This document shows positions 1 through 8,201 of a stretch of DNA of 64,000 nucleotides, piece after piece. Positions within the stretch are counted from its first letter, which is position 1; each line of letters begins with the position of its first letter. The position numbers and the translations under genes were made by a program. The DNA comes from Planomonospora sp. ID82291 (GTDB lineage: Bacteria; Actinomycetota; Actinomycetes; Streptosporangiales; Streptosporangiaceae), in contig NZ_JABTEX010000001.1 in NCBI RefSeq assembly GCF_015711645.1, positions 1,674,001 through 1,738,000 on the forward strand, written 5' to 3'. The notes below the pieces were generated by a model. The model ran no database searches and had not been told where the DNA came from. It saw nothing but the letters and a program-made list of their open reading frames with translations.

Positions 1-277
1 CCAGGATGGCCTGCTCGTCCAGCTCGGCCTGCGCCTGCTCCGTGCGGCCGGCCCCGCCGAATGCCTCGGCCGCCTCGCGGCGCTTCTTGGCCTCCTTCGT
101 CAGCACCTTGACGATCTCGTCGTCGGTCAGCTCGCGCGAGGTCCTGCCCGAGACCTCCTCGACGTTCACCGCCGCGAGGGCCATCCGGATCGTCCGGGTG
201 CGGATCTCGTCCCTGCTCTTCATCGAGGCCGTCAGATCGGCCTTCAGCTTGTCCTTCAATGCGCTCATGCGGTCCAT
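1..277 (-). CDS. GatB/YqeY domain protein, C-terminus cut by window edge
   Basis: The minus strand reads MDRMSALKDKLKADL followed by a helical, charged sequence with a segment reading RTIRMALAAVNVEE, which is the start of the YqeY family. YqeY resembles the tRNA-binding tail domain of the GatB amidotransferase subunit; its own role is unclear. About 92 codons are present and the rest lies before base 1. Two in-frame ATGs (277 and 268) are possible. I prefer 277, because a weak GGTGAG lies upstream of it and nothing RBS-like precedes 268. It is divergent from the metallophosphoesterase. Confidence 0.8.
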   Translation of the reverse strand, partial: MDRMSALKDKLKADLTASMKSRDEIRTRTIRMALAAVNVEEVSGRTSRELTDDEIVKVLTKEAKKRREAAEAFGGAGRTEQAQAELDEQAIL

Positions 278-348
278 CTTGCCGTCTCACCAGCCCGGCT
301 GTATTCCGGGTTTCCCTCCGGCGGGCCGGATCGGCGGCCCGGCTCGGG

Positions 349-354
349 CATGAT
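349..354 (+). promoter_or_regulatory. Putative -10 box of a leaderless metallophosphoesterase transcript
   Basis: CATGAT lies six bases before the GTG at 361, the same spacing seen at many other genes in this window. A GGGAGG fills the gap, but it is too close to the start to act as a normal ribosome binding site. No clear -35. Confidence 0.35.
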
Positions 355-360
355 GGGAGG

Positions 361-1284
361 GTGAGGAAAGCAGCCGCGGTACCCCTGTCCCTGCTCGGCG
401 CCGGTCTGGCCGGTCTGGCCTACGCCTCCGTCATCGAGCGCAACGCGTTCCGGCTGCGGCGCTTCGACGTGCCGGTGCTGGAGCCCGGACAGCGCCCGGT
501 GCGCATCCTCCACCTCTCCGACCTGCACCTCACCCCCGGGCGGCGGCTGCTCATCGAGTGGGTCCGCTCCCTGGGCGACCTCCGGCCCGACCTGGTGGTG
601 AACACCGGCGACTCCATCGCCCACCCCGAGGCGGTCCCCGCGCTGCTGCACGCCCTGGAGCCCCTGCTGGAGCGTCCGGGCCTGTTCGTGTACGGCTCCA
701 ACGACCTCTACTCCCCGCGCCCCAAGAACCCCGCCCGCTACCTGTGGCGGACCTCCAAGGGCGACAACAGCCGCAACACGCCCGACCTGCCCTGGGAGGA
801 ACTCGGCGCCGGGATGGCCGCCGAGGGCTGGCTCGACGTGAACAACACCACCGCCCGCATCAAGGTCGCCGACCTCGACGTGGCCGTGGGCGGCATCCAC
901 GACTCCCACATCGACTACGACCGCTACGACCGGATCGCCGGTCCCGCCCCCGCGGACGCCGACCTCCGCCTGGGCGTGATGCACTCCCCCGAGCCCCGCA
1001 ACATGACCCGCTTCGCCGCCGACGGCTACCAGCTCCTGCTGGCCGGGCACACCCACGGCGGCCAGCTCTGCATCCCGTTCTACGGCGCGCTCGTCACCAA
1101 CTGCGGTATCGACCGGGCCCGGGTCAAGGGCCTGAGCCGCCACGACTCCGCCTACCTCCACGTCTCCGCCGGCCTCGGCACCAGCCCGTACTCCCCGGTC
1201 CGGTTCGCCTGCTTCCCGGAGGCCTCGCTCCTGACGCTCGTGCCGCGCCGCCGGAGTGGCACAAGCATCCACGAAGTCCGCTAG
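361..1284 (+). CDS. Metallophosphoesterase, membrane-anchored
   Basis: A 307-residue calcineurin-like phosphoesterase. After a short basic start, an N-terminal hydrophobic segment (about residues 5-20) looks like a signal anchor. The metal-binding blocks follow in order: HLSDLHL, NTGDS, a GSND block in place of the usual GNHD, and GHTHGG near the C-terminus. The two-metal centre should hydrolyse a phosphoester; the substrate cannot be told from sequence. The family often acts at the cell surface (YkuE type). GTG at 361 is chosen because the frame upstream is not protein-like and a -10-like box lies just before it. The gene is followed at once by tRNA-Pro. Confidence 0.85.
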   Translation: MRKAAAVPLSLLGAGLAGLAYASVIERNAFRLRRFDVPVLEPGQRPVRILHLSDLHLTPGRRLLIEWVRSLGDLRPDLVVNTGDSIAHPEAVPALLHALEPLLERPGLFVYGSNDLYSPRPKNPARYLWRTSKGDNSRNTPDLPWEELGAGMAAEGWLDVNNTTARIKVADLDVAVGGIHDSHIDYDRYDRIAGPAPADADLRLGVMHSPEPRNMTRFAADGYQLLLAGHTHGGQLCIPFYGALVTNCGIDRARVKGLSRHDSAYLHVSAGLGTSPYSPVRFACFPEASLLTLVPRRRSGTSIHEVR

Positions 1285-1316
1285 ACTTTCCCAAGCACGA
1301 GCAAGACGGCGTGCAC

Positions 1317-1391
<75 letters not shown>

Positions 1392-1411
1392 GTTGCAGTG
1401 AATTCCCGAGG

Positions 1412-1457
1412 CCGAGGGCCCGGTCGCCGGAGACGGCGACCGGGCCCTCGGTCGTTT
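1412..1457 (+). terminator. Strong intrinsic terminator after tRNA-Pro
   Basis: A perfect 18-bp stem (1412-1429 with 1434-1451) closed by a GAGA tetraloop and followed by a short T run (GTCGTTT). It lies 21 bases past the tRNA and ends its transcript. Confidence 0.9.
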
Positions 1458-1488
1458 CCCCCGCGGACCGTCCGGCGGTGCGGGGCCC

Positions 1489-1566
1489 GACCGTCAGGCG
1501 GCGCGGTGCGCGGGCGGCGCGGACCGTCAGGCGGCGCGGACCGTCAGGCGGCGCGGTGCGCGGTGC
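1489..1566. repeat. Tandem repeat spanning the stop codon of the MBL/rhodanese gene
   Basis: Three copies of GACCGTCAGGCGGCGCG begin at about 1489, 1522 and 1539. Read on the minus strand each copy carries a TGA; the one at 1544 is the real stop codon. The other copies lie downstream of the gene. Confidence 0.8.
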
Positions 1567-2977
1567 GGGCGGCGAGCACGTCGGGGATCCCGGCGTCCGT
1601 CAGCACGACGGGCCGATAGCCCTCTCCCGCCAGCAGCGTCGCGGCGATGGAGGCCCGGCGGCCGGAACCGCAGGCGACCAGCACGGGGCGGTCCCGGTCG
1701 AGGCCGTCCGGGACGCCCTCGGTCACCAGGTCGGGCAGGAAGCGCTCCACCGCGCCGGCCAGCCGCGCCGCCCGCCGCTCGGCGGGCATCCGCACGTCGA
1801 GCACCTGTGCGCCGGGCAGGGCGAGATGCCGGAGGAAGGCGGGCAGGTCCACGAGCGTGAAGGTCTGCGTGGCCGCCGGGCCGAGGTCCCGGACGACGCC
1901 GCGGACCGTGTCCATCCCGATCCGCGCGAGCTGGACGACCTCCTCGGTGACGTCCTGCTCCCGCTCGGCGACCAGCACCAGCGGCGCCCGGTAGGGCAGC
2001 AGCCAGCCGGCCCAGCTGCCCAGGTCGTCACCCGGCTCGATCCCGACGGATCCGGGGAGGGCGCCCCGCGCCTGCGCCCTCCGAGAGCGGACGTCCACCA
2101 CCCGCGCCCCGTCGGGCACGGCGGTGACGGTGAGCTCGGGGACCCTCGGAGAGGGCATCGGCGGCACGCCGAGGACGTTGGCCCGGCCCATGTGCCGGTA
2201 GAACGCCGGGATCGGCATCGGATCGGCGAGCAGGGCGTCGGCGAAGGCCTCCGCGGCGGCGTCGGCGCCTGCGGATGCCGCGGATGCCGCGGAGTCGGCG
2301 CCTGCGGATGCCGCGGAGGTCGCGGAAGCGGCGGAGGCCGCACCGCCGACGGCGAGGGCCAGCAGCGGGTTCCCGGTGAGTTCCTCCCCGATGGTGGAGG
2401 TGTGCCGGCCCGCGCCGGAGGCGGTGCAGAACGAGCCCTGGCCGTGGGTGGGGAACAGGCGGGTCCGCGGGGGCAGGGCCGCCAGCCGGCGCAGCGAGCC
2501 GTACTGCAGACGGGCCAGGGTGCGGGCCCGCTCGGGACCCAGCAGATCGGGGCGGCCGGCCGAGGCCACCAGCAGGCTGCCGCCGGAGAACACGGCCGCG
2601 GGCTCGCCGTCGGCCAGCACCAGGTAGCCGGTGTGCTCGGGGGTGTGGCCCGGCGTGTGGATCGGGCGGACGACCAGGCCCCGGCCGGCCGCGAGGTCCT
2701 CCAGGTGGAAGGCGGGGGTGTGGCGGTAGGCGGCCGCCGCCGCGGCGGGCAGCACCAGTTCGGCCCCGGTGCGCAGCGCGGCCTGCTCGGCGCCCGAGAC
2801 GTAGTCGTTGTGCAGGTGGGTCTCCAGCACGAACCGCAGCTCCACGTCCCGCTCGGCGACGGCCCGCAGGAACCGGTCGACGTCGCGCTGGGGGTCGACG
2901 AGCACCCCCAGACCCTCGTGGACCAGCAGATGGCTCTGGTCGCCCAGGCCCGGAGTACGGAACGACACGATCTCCAT
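1544..2977 (-). CDS. MBL-fold persulfide dioxygenase-like protein with two rhodanese domains
   Basis: A 477-residue fusion. Residues 1-250 are a metallo-beta-lactamase fold with the metal motif THLHND and later histidines in HTPGHTPEHTG, as in ETHE1-type persulfide dioxygenases. An Ala/Ser/Gly-rich repetitive linker follows (DNA about 2240-2345). Two rhodanese domains come next: the first lacks a catalytic cysteine, the second has the active-site loop CGSGRRA. Such fusions oxidise glutathione- or mycothiol-type persulfide and move sulfane sulfur in the cytoplasm. The start at 2977 is chosen because the MBL homology begins there and GGCGAGG lies upstream. The linker repeats look like local slippage expansion. 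Confidence 0.85.
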   Translation of the reverse strand: MEIVSFRTPGLGDQSHLLVHEGLGVLVDPQRDVDRFLRAVAERDVELRFVLETHLHNDYVSGAEQAALRTGAELVLPAAAAAAYRHTPAFHLEDLAAGRGLVVRPIHTPGHTPEHTGYLVLADGEPAAVFSGGSLLVASAGRPDLLGPERARTLARLQYGSLRRLAALPPRTRLFPTHGQGSFCTASGAGRHTSTIGEELTGNPLLALAVGGAASAASATSAASAGADSAASAASAGADAAAEAFADALLADPMPIPAFYRHMGRANVLGVPPMPSPRVPELTVTAVPDGARVVDVRSRRAQARGALPGSVGIEPGDDLGSWAGWLLPYRAPLVLVAEREQDVTEEVVQLARIGMDTVRGVVRDLGPAATQTFTLVDLPAFLRHLALPGAQVLDVRMPAERRAARLAGAVERFLPDLVTEGVPDGLDRDRPVLVACGSGRRASIAATLLAGEGYRPVVLTDAGIPDVLAARTAHRAA

Positions 2978-3126
2978 TGCCTCGCCCCCGCTCGGTCGGT
3001 CCACGGCACCGACGGCCCCTTACCGGTTCGGCCCCTCACCGGTTCATACCCGCACGGAAGGGAGGAAGCCTCGCGGAAGCACTCCGGATCCGGCCTCCGG
3101 ACCGCCCCGCTCCGCCGGCTGTGGCG

Positions 3127-3600
3127 TCATCCCGTCCCGCGGGCTCCGGAGCCGGTGGGGTCCGTGCCGTTCATCCGGTTCAGCGCGAGGGCGAGCGCCG
3201 CGCCGTACACCACATGGGCCGCGCCCATCACCAGGGGGCGTCCCGGACGGTCGTGCGGGATCGAGGGCAGGATCCCCAGGCGGGGAACCCAGCCCGCGTA
3301 GCTGCCGACCCAGATCCCCAGGGCGTAGACGACGCCGAGCGGCGGGGCGACCGGCCTCCCGCGGGAGAGCAGGCCGTACAGCGCGCCGGCGGTGGCGCCG
3401 AACCCGATGTGCGCGATCGCGCCCAGGACCCCTTCACCGGGTTTGGGCCGGTACCGGTGTCCGGGGAGGGCGGCGCGGACGATGCGCTTGGGCGGCTGGT
3501 CGCCCATCAGCCCGGCCCTCTCCCCGGCGACCATGACCACGCTCATCACCGCGGTGGCGAGCACGCCTCCTGCGGCCCCTCTGACCAGGTTGCGCATCAT
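3127..3600 (-). CDS. Small integral membrane protein (DUF6789-like)
   Basis: 157 residues with about four hydrophobic segments: residues 8-25, a Gly/Ala-rich stretch near 60-80, one near 88-105, and one near 125-143. It resembles the actinobacterial DUF6789/DUF1440 type of unknown membrane proteins, which share an N-terminal GxxATxxMS motif and a central GxxxG stretch. No catalytic motif is visible. Two adjacent ATG codons (3600 and 3597) open the frame. The gene points the same way as the MBL/rhodanese gene 150 bases downstream, but a shared operon is uncertain. Confidence 0.65.
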   Translation of the reverse strand: MMRNLVRGAAGGVLATAVMSVVMVAGERAGLMGDQPPKRIVRAALPGHRYRPKPGEGVLGAIAHIGFGATAGALYGLLSRGRPVAPPLGVVYALGIWVGSYAGWVPRLGILPSIPHDRPGRPLVMGAAHVVYGAALALALNRMNGTDPTGSGARGTG

Positions 3601-3729
3601 GACGGGCGAATGCCCTCATCCCGGCGGGGAAAACCGGCGCGCGGGCACCGCTCCCGGGGGCGGGACCTGCCTGCCGAAGGATCGGGAAGGCTCCTTTCCG
3701 ACCGGGGGTTCCGTTGATACGGTCGATTG

Positions 3730-4929
3730 ATGTCGGACGCCGCGCAGTTCCCGTTCGCCCCCGGCCCGCACCAGGGCCCTCCCACCGAGTACGGCCGCCG
3801 TCACCGCGAGGAGCCCCTCGGACCGGTCGAGATGCCCAGCGGGGACCGCGCCCTACTGGCCGTACGGTACGACGACGTCGCCACGGTCCTGAGCGACCCG
3901 CGGTTCTCCCGGGAGCTCGACTATCCCGGGGCGCCGCGCTTCCTTCCGGGGTTCGACATCGCCGACGCCCCCGGGAGCATCATCTCCATGGACCCGCCGC
4001 GCCACACCCGGCTGCGGCGGCTGCTGTCCGGGACCTTCACCCCCCGGCAGATCGGGGCGTGGCGTCCCCGGGTGCGCGCGATCGCGCACCGGCTGGTGGA
4101 CGGGATGCTGGAGCAGGACGGCCCGGTCGACTTCGTCTCCGCCTTCGCCTTCCCCCTGCCGGTCCAGGTGATCTGCGACGTCATGGGCGTCGAGGACCTC
4201 GACGTCGCGCGGGTCCGCGAGTGGTCCGACGCCGCGCTCTCCACGTCGGCGCTCACCCCCGACGAGCAGATCTCCGCGATGATCGAGTTCGGGGCCTACA
4301 TCGCCGAACTCATCGCCGCGCACCGCCTCCGTCCCGGTGACGGACTGCTCACCGCGCTCATCGAGGCCCACGACGAGGGCGACAAGCTCGACGAGGAGGA
4401 GCTGATCCGCATCACGCTCGGGCTCTTCCTCGCCGGTCACGAGACGACGGCCTCGGTGCTGTCCCGCGCCCTGCTCCGGCTGCTGGGCCCGGACGGCGCG
4501 TACGCCCGCCTGGTGGCCTCTCCCGAGCTGGTCGCACCCGCCGTCGAGGAACTGCTCCGGATGGAGGAGCCCGGGGACGTCGGCCTGCTCCGCGTCGCCA
4601 CCGAGGACGTCGAGCTCTCCTGCGGCCGCGTACGGCGGGGCGAGGCCGTCATGGCCCCGCCCTGCGCGGCCAACCACGACCCGGCGGCCTTCCCCGAACC
4701 CGACCGCTTCGTCATCGGCCGCGACGGTCCGGGGCACCTGGCGTTCGGCCGCGGCGCCCACTACTGCCTCGGCGCGAACCTGGCCCGCCTGGAGCTGGTC
4801 GAGGCGCTCGCCGTGCTGACCGAGCGGCTCCCCGGCCTGGCCCTCGCCGAACCGGCGGACGCCGTGCCGTGGACCACCGGGCACATCGTCCGGCGTCCGG
4901 AGCGGCTCCCGGTCGTCCCGAAGGGGTGA
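3730..4929 (+). CDS. Cytochrome P450
   Basis: A 399-residue soluble bacterial P450. It has the I-helix oxygen-activation motif AGHETT (E238, T239-T240), the K-helix ExxR in EELLR, and the haem-binding loop FGRGAHYCLG with the axial cysteine at C346. Length and motifs fit the CYP105/CYP107-like actinobacterial families. It should hydroxylate a small hydrophobic molecule using electrons from a ferredoxin, but no ferredoxin or reductase gene is next to it. ATG at 3730 is preferred over the TTG at 3727. A TGATAC hexamer ends nine bases upstream, suggesting a very short leader. No biosynthetic neighbours suggest a substrate. Confidence 0.93.
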   Translation: MSDAAQFPFAPGPHQGPPTEYGRRHREEPLGPVEMPSGDRALLAVRYDDVATVLSDPRFSRELDYPGAPRFLPGFDIADAPGSIISMDPPRHTRLRRLLSGTFTPRQIGAWRPRVRAIAHRLVDGMLEQDGPVDFVSAFAFPLPVQVICDVMGVEDLDVARVREWSDAALSTSALTPDEQISAMIEFGAYIAELIAAHRLRPGDGLLTALIEAHDEGDKLDEEELIRITLGLFLAGHETTASVLSRALLRLLGPDGAYARLVASPELVAPAVEELLRMEEPGDVGLLRVATEDVELSCGRVRRGEAVMAPPCAANHDPAAFPEPDRFVIGRDGPGHLAFGRGAHYCLGANLARLELVEALAVLTERLPGLALAEPADAVPWTTGHIVRRPERLPVVPKG

Positions 4930-5004
4930 CCGTCCGGCCGGGGGCGCCTCCGCCGGCCCGGCCGGACCACAGGACCGGCCGGACCACACACCGGGGCAGC
5001 GGCC

Positions 5005-5174
5005 TGCTGCGCCGCCCGGCCCGCGCCGCCGAGGGTCACGATCCCGAACCGACGGCCTGCCTGATCGACAGCCAGAGCATCAAGACCTCCGGCGACGCAC
5101 CCGCCGCCGCCCAGGGCATCGACGCCGGCAAGAAGATCGTCGGCCGCAAGCGCAACATCGTCTCAGTGATGTGA
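5005..5174 (+). mobile_element. IS5-family transposase fragment
   Basis: A frame ending at 5174 reads DPEPTACLIDSQSIKT and then GIDAGKKIVGRKRNIV. This is the stretch around the first catalytic aspartate of IS5-type DDE transposases. Everything N-terminal and C-terminal is gone; similarity stops at about 5162, exactly where the multicopper oxidase tail begins on the other strand. It is a dead remnant. No terminal inverted repeats were found. Confidence 0.8.
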
Positions 5175-5615
5175 CGGGTGTTCACCAGGGAGGAGCGCCG
5201 GTTCGGCGGCCTGACCCGGGGCGAGGACGAAAAACTGACCCATCGTTCCCTCGTTCTCGTGGTACAGCAAGTGGCAGTGGAACATGTAGGGCCAGTGGGG
5301 GTCGGCGTAGTCGGCGAAGCGCATGATGAGTCGCATCCGAGTTCCCGGCGGAAGCAGGACGGTGTCCTTCCGGACAGTTCCGGAGGCGGTCTGCGGTCGT
5401 CGACCGCCAGGACTTGGAACTGCACGTCGTGCCCGTGGAAGGTGTGCAGGGTGCTGTCGCCGCTACGCACCTCCCAGATCTCGGTGGTGTCCTTGCCGAC
5501 GTGCGCGTCGATCCGACGGGGATCCATCTTCCTGCCGTTGATGTGGTGTTCGGCGAGTTCGAAGGTCCGGGTGCGGACGGCCGTATGCGCCGGCAGCGGC
5601 GATATGGCGGCCGGG
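5163..5615 (-). pseudogene. Multicopper oxidase, 3' fragment with a frameshift
   Basis: On the minus strand one frame reads RTFELAEHHINGRKM and then HTFHGHDVQFQVL. Near 5375 the reading must shift to another frame to continue as KDTVLLPPGTRMRL and the copper-binding block MFHCHLLYHEN, ending at a TGA at 5163-5165. These are the C-terminal cupredoxin motifs of laccase/bilirubin-oxidase type enzymes. The N-terminal two thirds are missing and the frameshift separates the copper ligands, so no working enzyme can be made. The right end runs into the truncated membrane gene. Confidence 0.82.
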
Positions 5616-5828
5616 CAGCTCGGGCGAGCCGGCCAGAACGGCGCCCAGGAGGTTGAGCAGCACGACGAGGACGACGGTTCCAGCCAGGACGCCGTGCGCC
5701 GTCAGACCGGCGGACACCGAGGCCAGCAGGAGACCGGCCGTCACCGCCTGCGCGAGAAGGGCGGCCGATTGCAGGACGGTGGTGACGCGCATCAGACGCA
5801 GCGGATCGCGGGTATGCCATTCGAGCAT
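5463..5828 (-). pseudogene. Truncated small membrane protein joined to oxidase remnant
   Basis: The open frame starts at ATG 5828 with a good GGAG ten bases upstream. The first 70 or so residues are natural-looking: two hydrophobic helices (about residues 15-38 and 44-64), like small DoxX-sized actinobacterial membrane proteins. After the segment ending PELPGRHIA the frame runs out of phase through the oxidase fragment and becomes Arg/His-rich nonsense to residue 121. The gene has therefore lost its 3' end in a deletion that fused it to the oxidase tail. It starts 32 bases after the amidohydrolase stop and probably shared its transcript. Confidence 0.6.
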
Positions 5829-5860
5829 GGAAGTCGCTCCTGGACGGGTGCGGGAGGTGG

Positions 5861-7012
5861 TCAGCGGGACTGCCTGACGCCGCGCCGCCAGACCTCGGTG
5901 ATGGTGGCGATGGTGGTGATGTCCTGGGTGGGATCGCCTTTCACCAGAATCAGGTCGGCGCGTAGACCGGGGGCGATGCGACCGCGGTCGGACAGGCCGA
6001 AGTGGTGTGCGGGAAGGCTGGTCGCCGCGGCCAGCGCTTCTTGCGGGCTGAGCCCGGCCTCGGTGAGGAGGCGCAGTTCGCGGTGCATCCCGGCGCCGTG
6101 GGCGGGCGCGAACGGAGTGGCGTCGGTTCCGGCGAGAAGGGGCGCACCGGCGTGCCGCAGGGCTCGCATCGCGCCGGCGGCGTTGGCGGAGCTGCCGGGC
6201 CGGGCACAGTCGGCGGTCTGGACGTGCTGGGCGGTGATCGCCTCGAAGTAGGCGAGCGTGGTGACCACGAAGACCCCCTGGGCGCGAACCCTTTCGGCCA
6301 GCAGCCGTGAGGCGGGGTCGTCCGGTGCGAGGTCGGTCCACACGTGGGCCAGACCGTCCACGCCGGCATCGATCGCGATCGCCGCTTCGGCGGCTGTGAT
6401 CGCGTGGGCGATGACCCGCAGCCCCGCCTCGTGCGCCGCCGCGGTGAGGGCGGCGATGGTCCTCGGCCTCATCGCGGGAAGGTCGGCGCCGTGCACCGCG
6501 CCGTCGTCGATAACGATCTTGAGGTAGTCGGCTCCTTCGGCCAGCCTGGCCGCCACGAAGGCCGGCGCCTGCGCCGGATCGGAGACGAAGTCGATCGCTG
6601 TTGCGTCGATGCCATCCAGGACAGTGCCGGCCAGGGCCGCGAGCAGTTGCGTGGGATGTCCGCCGGGCGCGGTGGCCAGGGTGCCCGCGCTGCGGAAGTC
6701 GGCGACGTCGTCGTTCTCGGCGGCCAGTCGCCGCTGCTTCGGCAGCGTCTGCGGAAGGCAGAACATGTCGAGCTCGGTGGTGACCCCGTAGCGCAGGGCT
6801 TCTGCCAGGCTGCCGTCGAAGACGTGCGTGTGCGCGTCGATCAGCCCCGGAAGAAGCGTCCCGCCGGTCCCGTCGACCTCGACGTCGGCCCGAAGACCGG
6901 CACCGGCGTCAGCACCGACCGAGGCGATCCGATCGCCCTCCAGCACCACATCTGTCGGCGCGATGGTGCGCTCGCCGTCGAACACCTTGGCGTCACGGAT
7001 CAAAGTACGCAT
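5861..7012 (-). CDS. Amidohydrolase family protein
   Basis: A 383-residue metal-dependent hydrolase of the imidazolonepropionase-like branch. An N-terminal beta-sandwich segment (VFDGERTIAPTDVVLEG) leads to the metal motif DAHTH. A conserved Lys is in ADYLKIVIDDG, His residues are in VIAHAIT and GLAHVW, and the catalytic Asp is in LAGTDATPF. The C-terminal sandwich closes the protein. It should hydrolyse a cyclic amide or related C-N bond; the substrate is unknown. The start at 7012 has AGGAG seven bases upstream. It is divergent from an ECF41 sigma gene, with a paired TGTCACA-type motif between them, so it may be the target of that sigma factor. Confidence 0.88.
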   Translation of the reverse strand: MRTLIRDAKVFDGERTIAPTDVVLEGDRIASVGADAGAGLRADVEVDGTGGTLLPGLIDAHTHVFDGSLAEALRYGVTTELDMFCLPQTLPKQRRLAAENDDVADFRSAGTLATAPGGHPTQLLAALAGTVLDGIDATAIDFVSDPAQAPAFVAARLAEGADYLKIVIDDGAVHGADLPAMRPRTIAALTAAAHEAGLRVIAHAITAAEAAIAIDAGVDGLAHVWTDLAPDDPASRLLAERVRAQGVFVVTTLAYFEAITAQHVQTADCARPGSSANAAGAMRALRHAGAPLLAGTDATPFAPAHGAGMHRELRLLTEAGLSPQEALAAATSLPAHHFGLSDRGRIAPGLRADLILVKGDPTQDITTIATITEVWRRGVRQSR

Positions 7013-7068
7013 CGAACATCTCCTGCGGATCGTGATTTCGGACGCCACCAGAGAGGGATGCCGGCCGC

Positions 7069-7133
7069 CGAGTGTGACATCGCCGCAGCAGATCGTGTCC
7101 TGGATCACATTCGAGGCGTCCATGTCACACTCG
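7069..7133. promoter_or_regulatory. Inverted pair of ECF41-like -35 motifs between divergent genes
   Basis: CGAGTGTGACAT (7069-7080) and ATGTCACACTCG (7122-7133) are perfect 12-base inverted copies, each holding the ECF41 -35 core TGTCACA pointing towards one of the two divergent genes. I do not see the matching CGTC at the expected 16-base spacing on either side, so they could instead be binding sites for a regulator. Confidence 0.55.
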
Positions 7134-7185
7134 CGGGATCAGGGGACTCTTCGGTCGCGAGAGATGAGGATGAGAAGGGGACACC

Positions 7186-8100
7186 ATGGCATCGGCTCCA
7201 CAGCACACGACCGGCGAAGCGGTCACCGAGCAGTTCCTCGACCATCGCGAACTGCTGTTCTCGGTGGTCTATAACATGCTCGGCAGCCTCGCCGACACCG
7301 AGGACGCGCTGCAGGAGGTCTGGCTGGCCTGGTCCGCCCGGCACCGGACGCCGGACGCCGCACCGGTCGAGAACCACCGGGCCTACCTGGTGCGGATCGC
7401 GATGAACCAGGCGCTCGCCCGCCGCGCAGAAGTCGTCCGCCGTCAGGAAACCTACGTCGGCCCCTGGCTGCCCGAACCGCTGGTCACCACCCAGGAAGAC
7501 GTCGCCGACGCCGCCTCACGCGCCGAATCGTTGTCCATGGCGATGCTGGTGGTACTGGAGACCCTGTCACCGCTGGAACGGGCGGTTTTCGTGCTGCACG
7601 AGGTGTTCGGGTTCGGCCACCCGGAGACCGCCGACATCCTCGGCCGCTCCCCGGCGGCCGTCCGCCAGCTCGCCGCCCGCGCACGCCGCCACGTCCAGGC
7701 GCGCCGTCCCCGGCACCGGCCCGCGCCCGACGTGCACTCCCAGGTCACCGAACGGTTCGCCGCGGCCGCCCTCGGCGGCGACCTGCGCGCCCTGCTGGAA
7801 CTGCTCGCCCCCGACGTGACCCTGTGGACCGACGGCGGCGGCAAGGGACCCGCCACCAGCCTGCGCCCCGTGCACGGCCGCGACCGGGTGGCCGCGCTGT
7901 TCATGTCGGTCGCCGCGACGCTACCCGCCGACGGACTGGACATCCGCTACCGGCGCGTTGCCGGTGACCCATGTGCGCTGGTCTTCTCCGGAGACAGCCC
8001 GATCGCGGTGGTCATCGTCGACCTCACCCCCGACGGCGACCAGATCGTGAGCATCTACTCAATCACCAATCCCGACAAGCTCCCCCAAGCCCAGCGGTGA
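7186..8100 (+). CDS. ECF41-type sigma factor with SnoaL-like C-terminal domain
   Basis: A 304-residue sigma factor. Region 2 covers about residues 15-85 (DHRELLFSVVYNMLG, then DALQEVWLAW) and region 4 about 120-175. The C-terminal SnoaL-like domain (about 185-300) ends in ITNPDKL, a variant of the NPDKL signature typical of ECF41. In that group the C-terminal domain acts as a built-in regulator in place of a separate anti-sigma factor. The start at 7186 has AAGGGG upstream. Unlike classic ECF41 loci, no AhpD-type or oxidoreductase gene follows; the divergent neighbour is an amidohydrolase. It is closely similar to the second ECF41 gene at 9539. Confidence 0.9.
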   Translation: MASAPQHTTGEAVTEQFLDHRELLFSVVYNMLGSLADTEDALQEVWLAWSARHRTPDAAPVENHRAYLVRIAMNQALARRAEVVRRQETYVGPWLPEPLVTTQEDVADAASRAESLSMAMLVVLETLSPLERAVFVLHEVFGFGHPETADILGRSPAAVRQLAARARRHVQARRPRHRPAPDVHSQVTERFAAAALGGDLRALLELLAPDVTLWTDGGGKGPATSLRPVHGRDRVAALFMSVAATLPADGLDIRYRRVAGDPCALVFSGDSPIAVVIVDLTPDGDQIVSIYSITNPDKLPQAQR

Positions 8101-8201
8101 CGCTCCCTCATCCGGCTCGCCAAGCCGAACCGGTTACGCCGCCTCCAGTGCTGCCCGGCCATCCCGCCTACCAGCAGCTTCTAACGGCCTTCGCCGACCT
8201 C

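Noticed and set aside
1478-3301. A long plus-strand frame across the MBL/rhodanese gene
   Set aside because: It gives Arg/Gly/Pro-rich sequence with no motif, while the minus strand encodes an intact multi-domain enzyme.
5005-5174. An intact insertion sequence
   Set aside because: Only about 55 codons around one catalytic Asp remain; no inverted ends or second and third catalytic residues were found.
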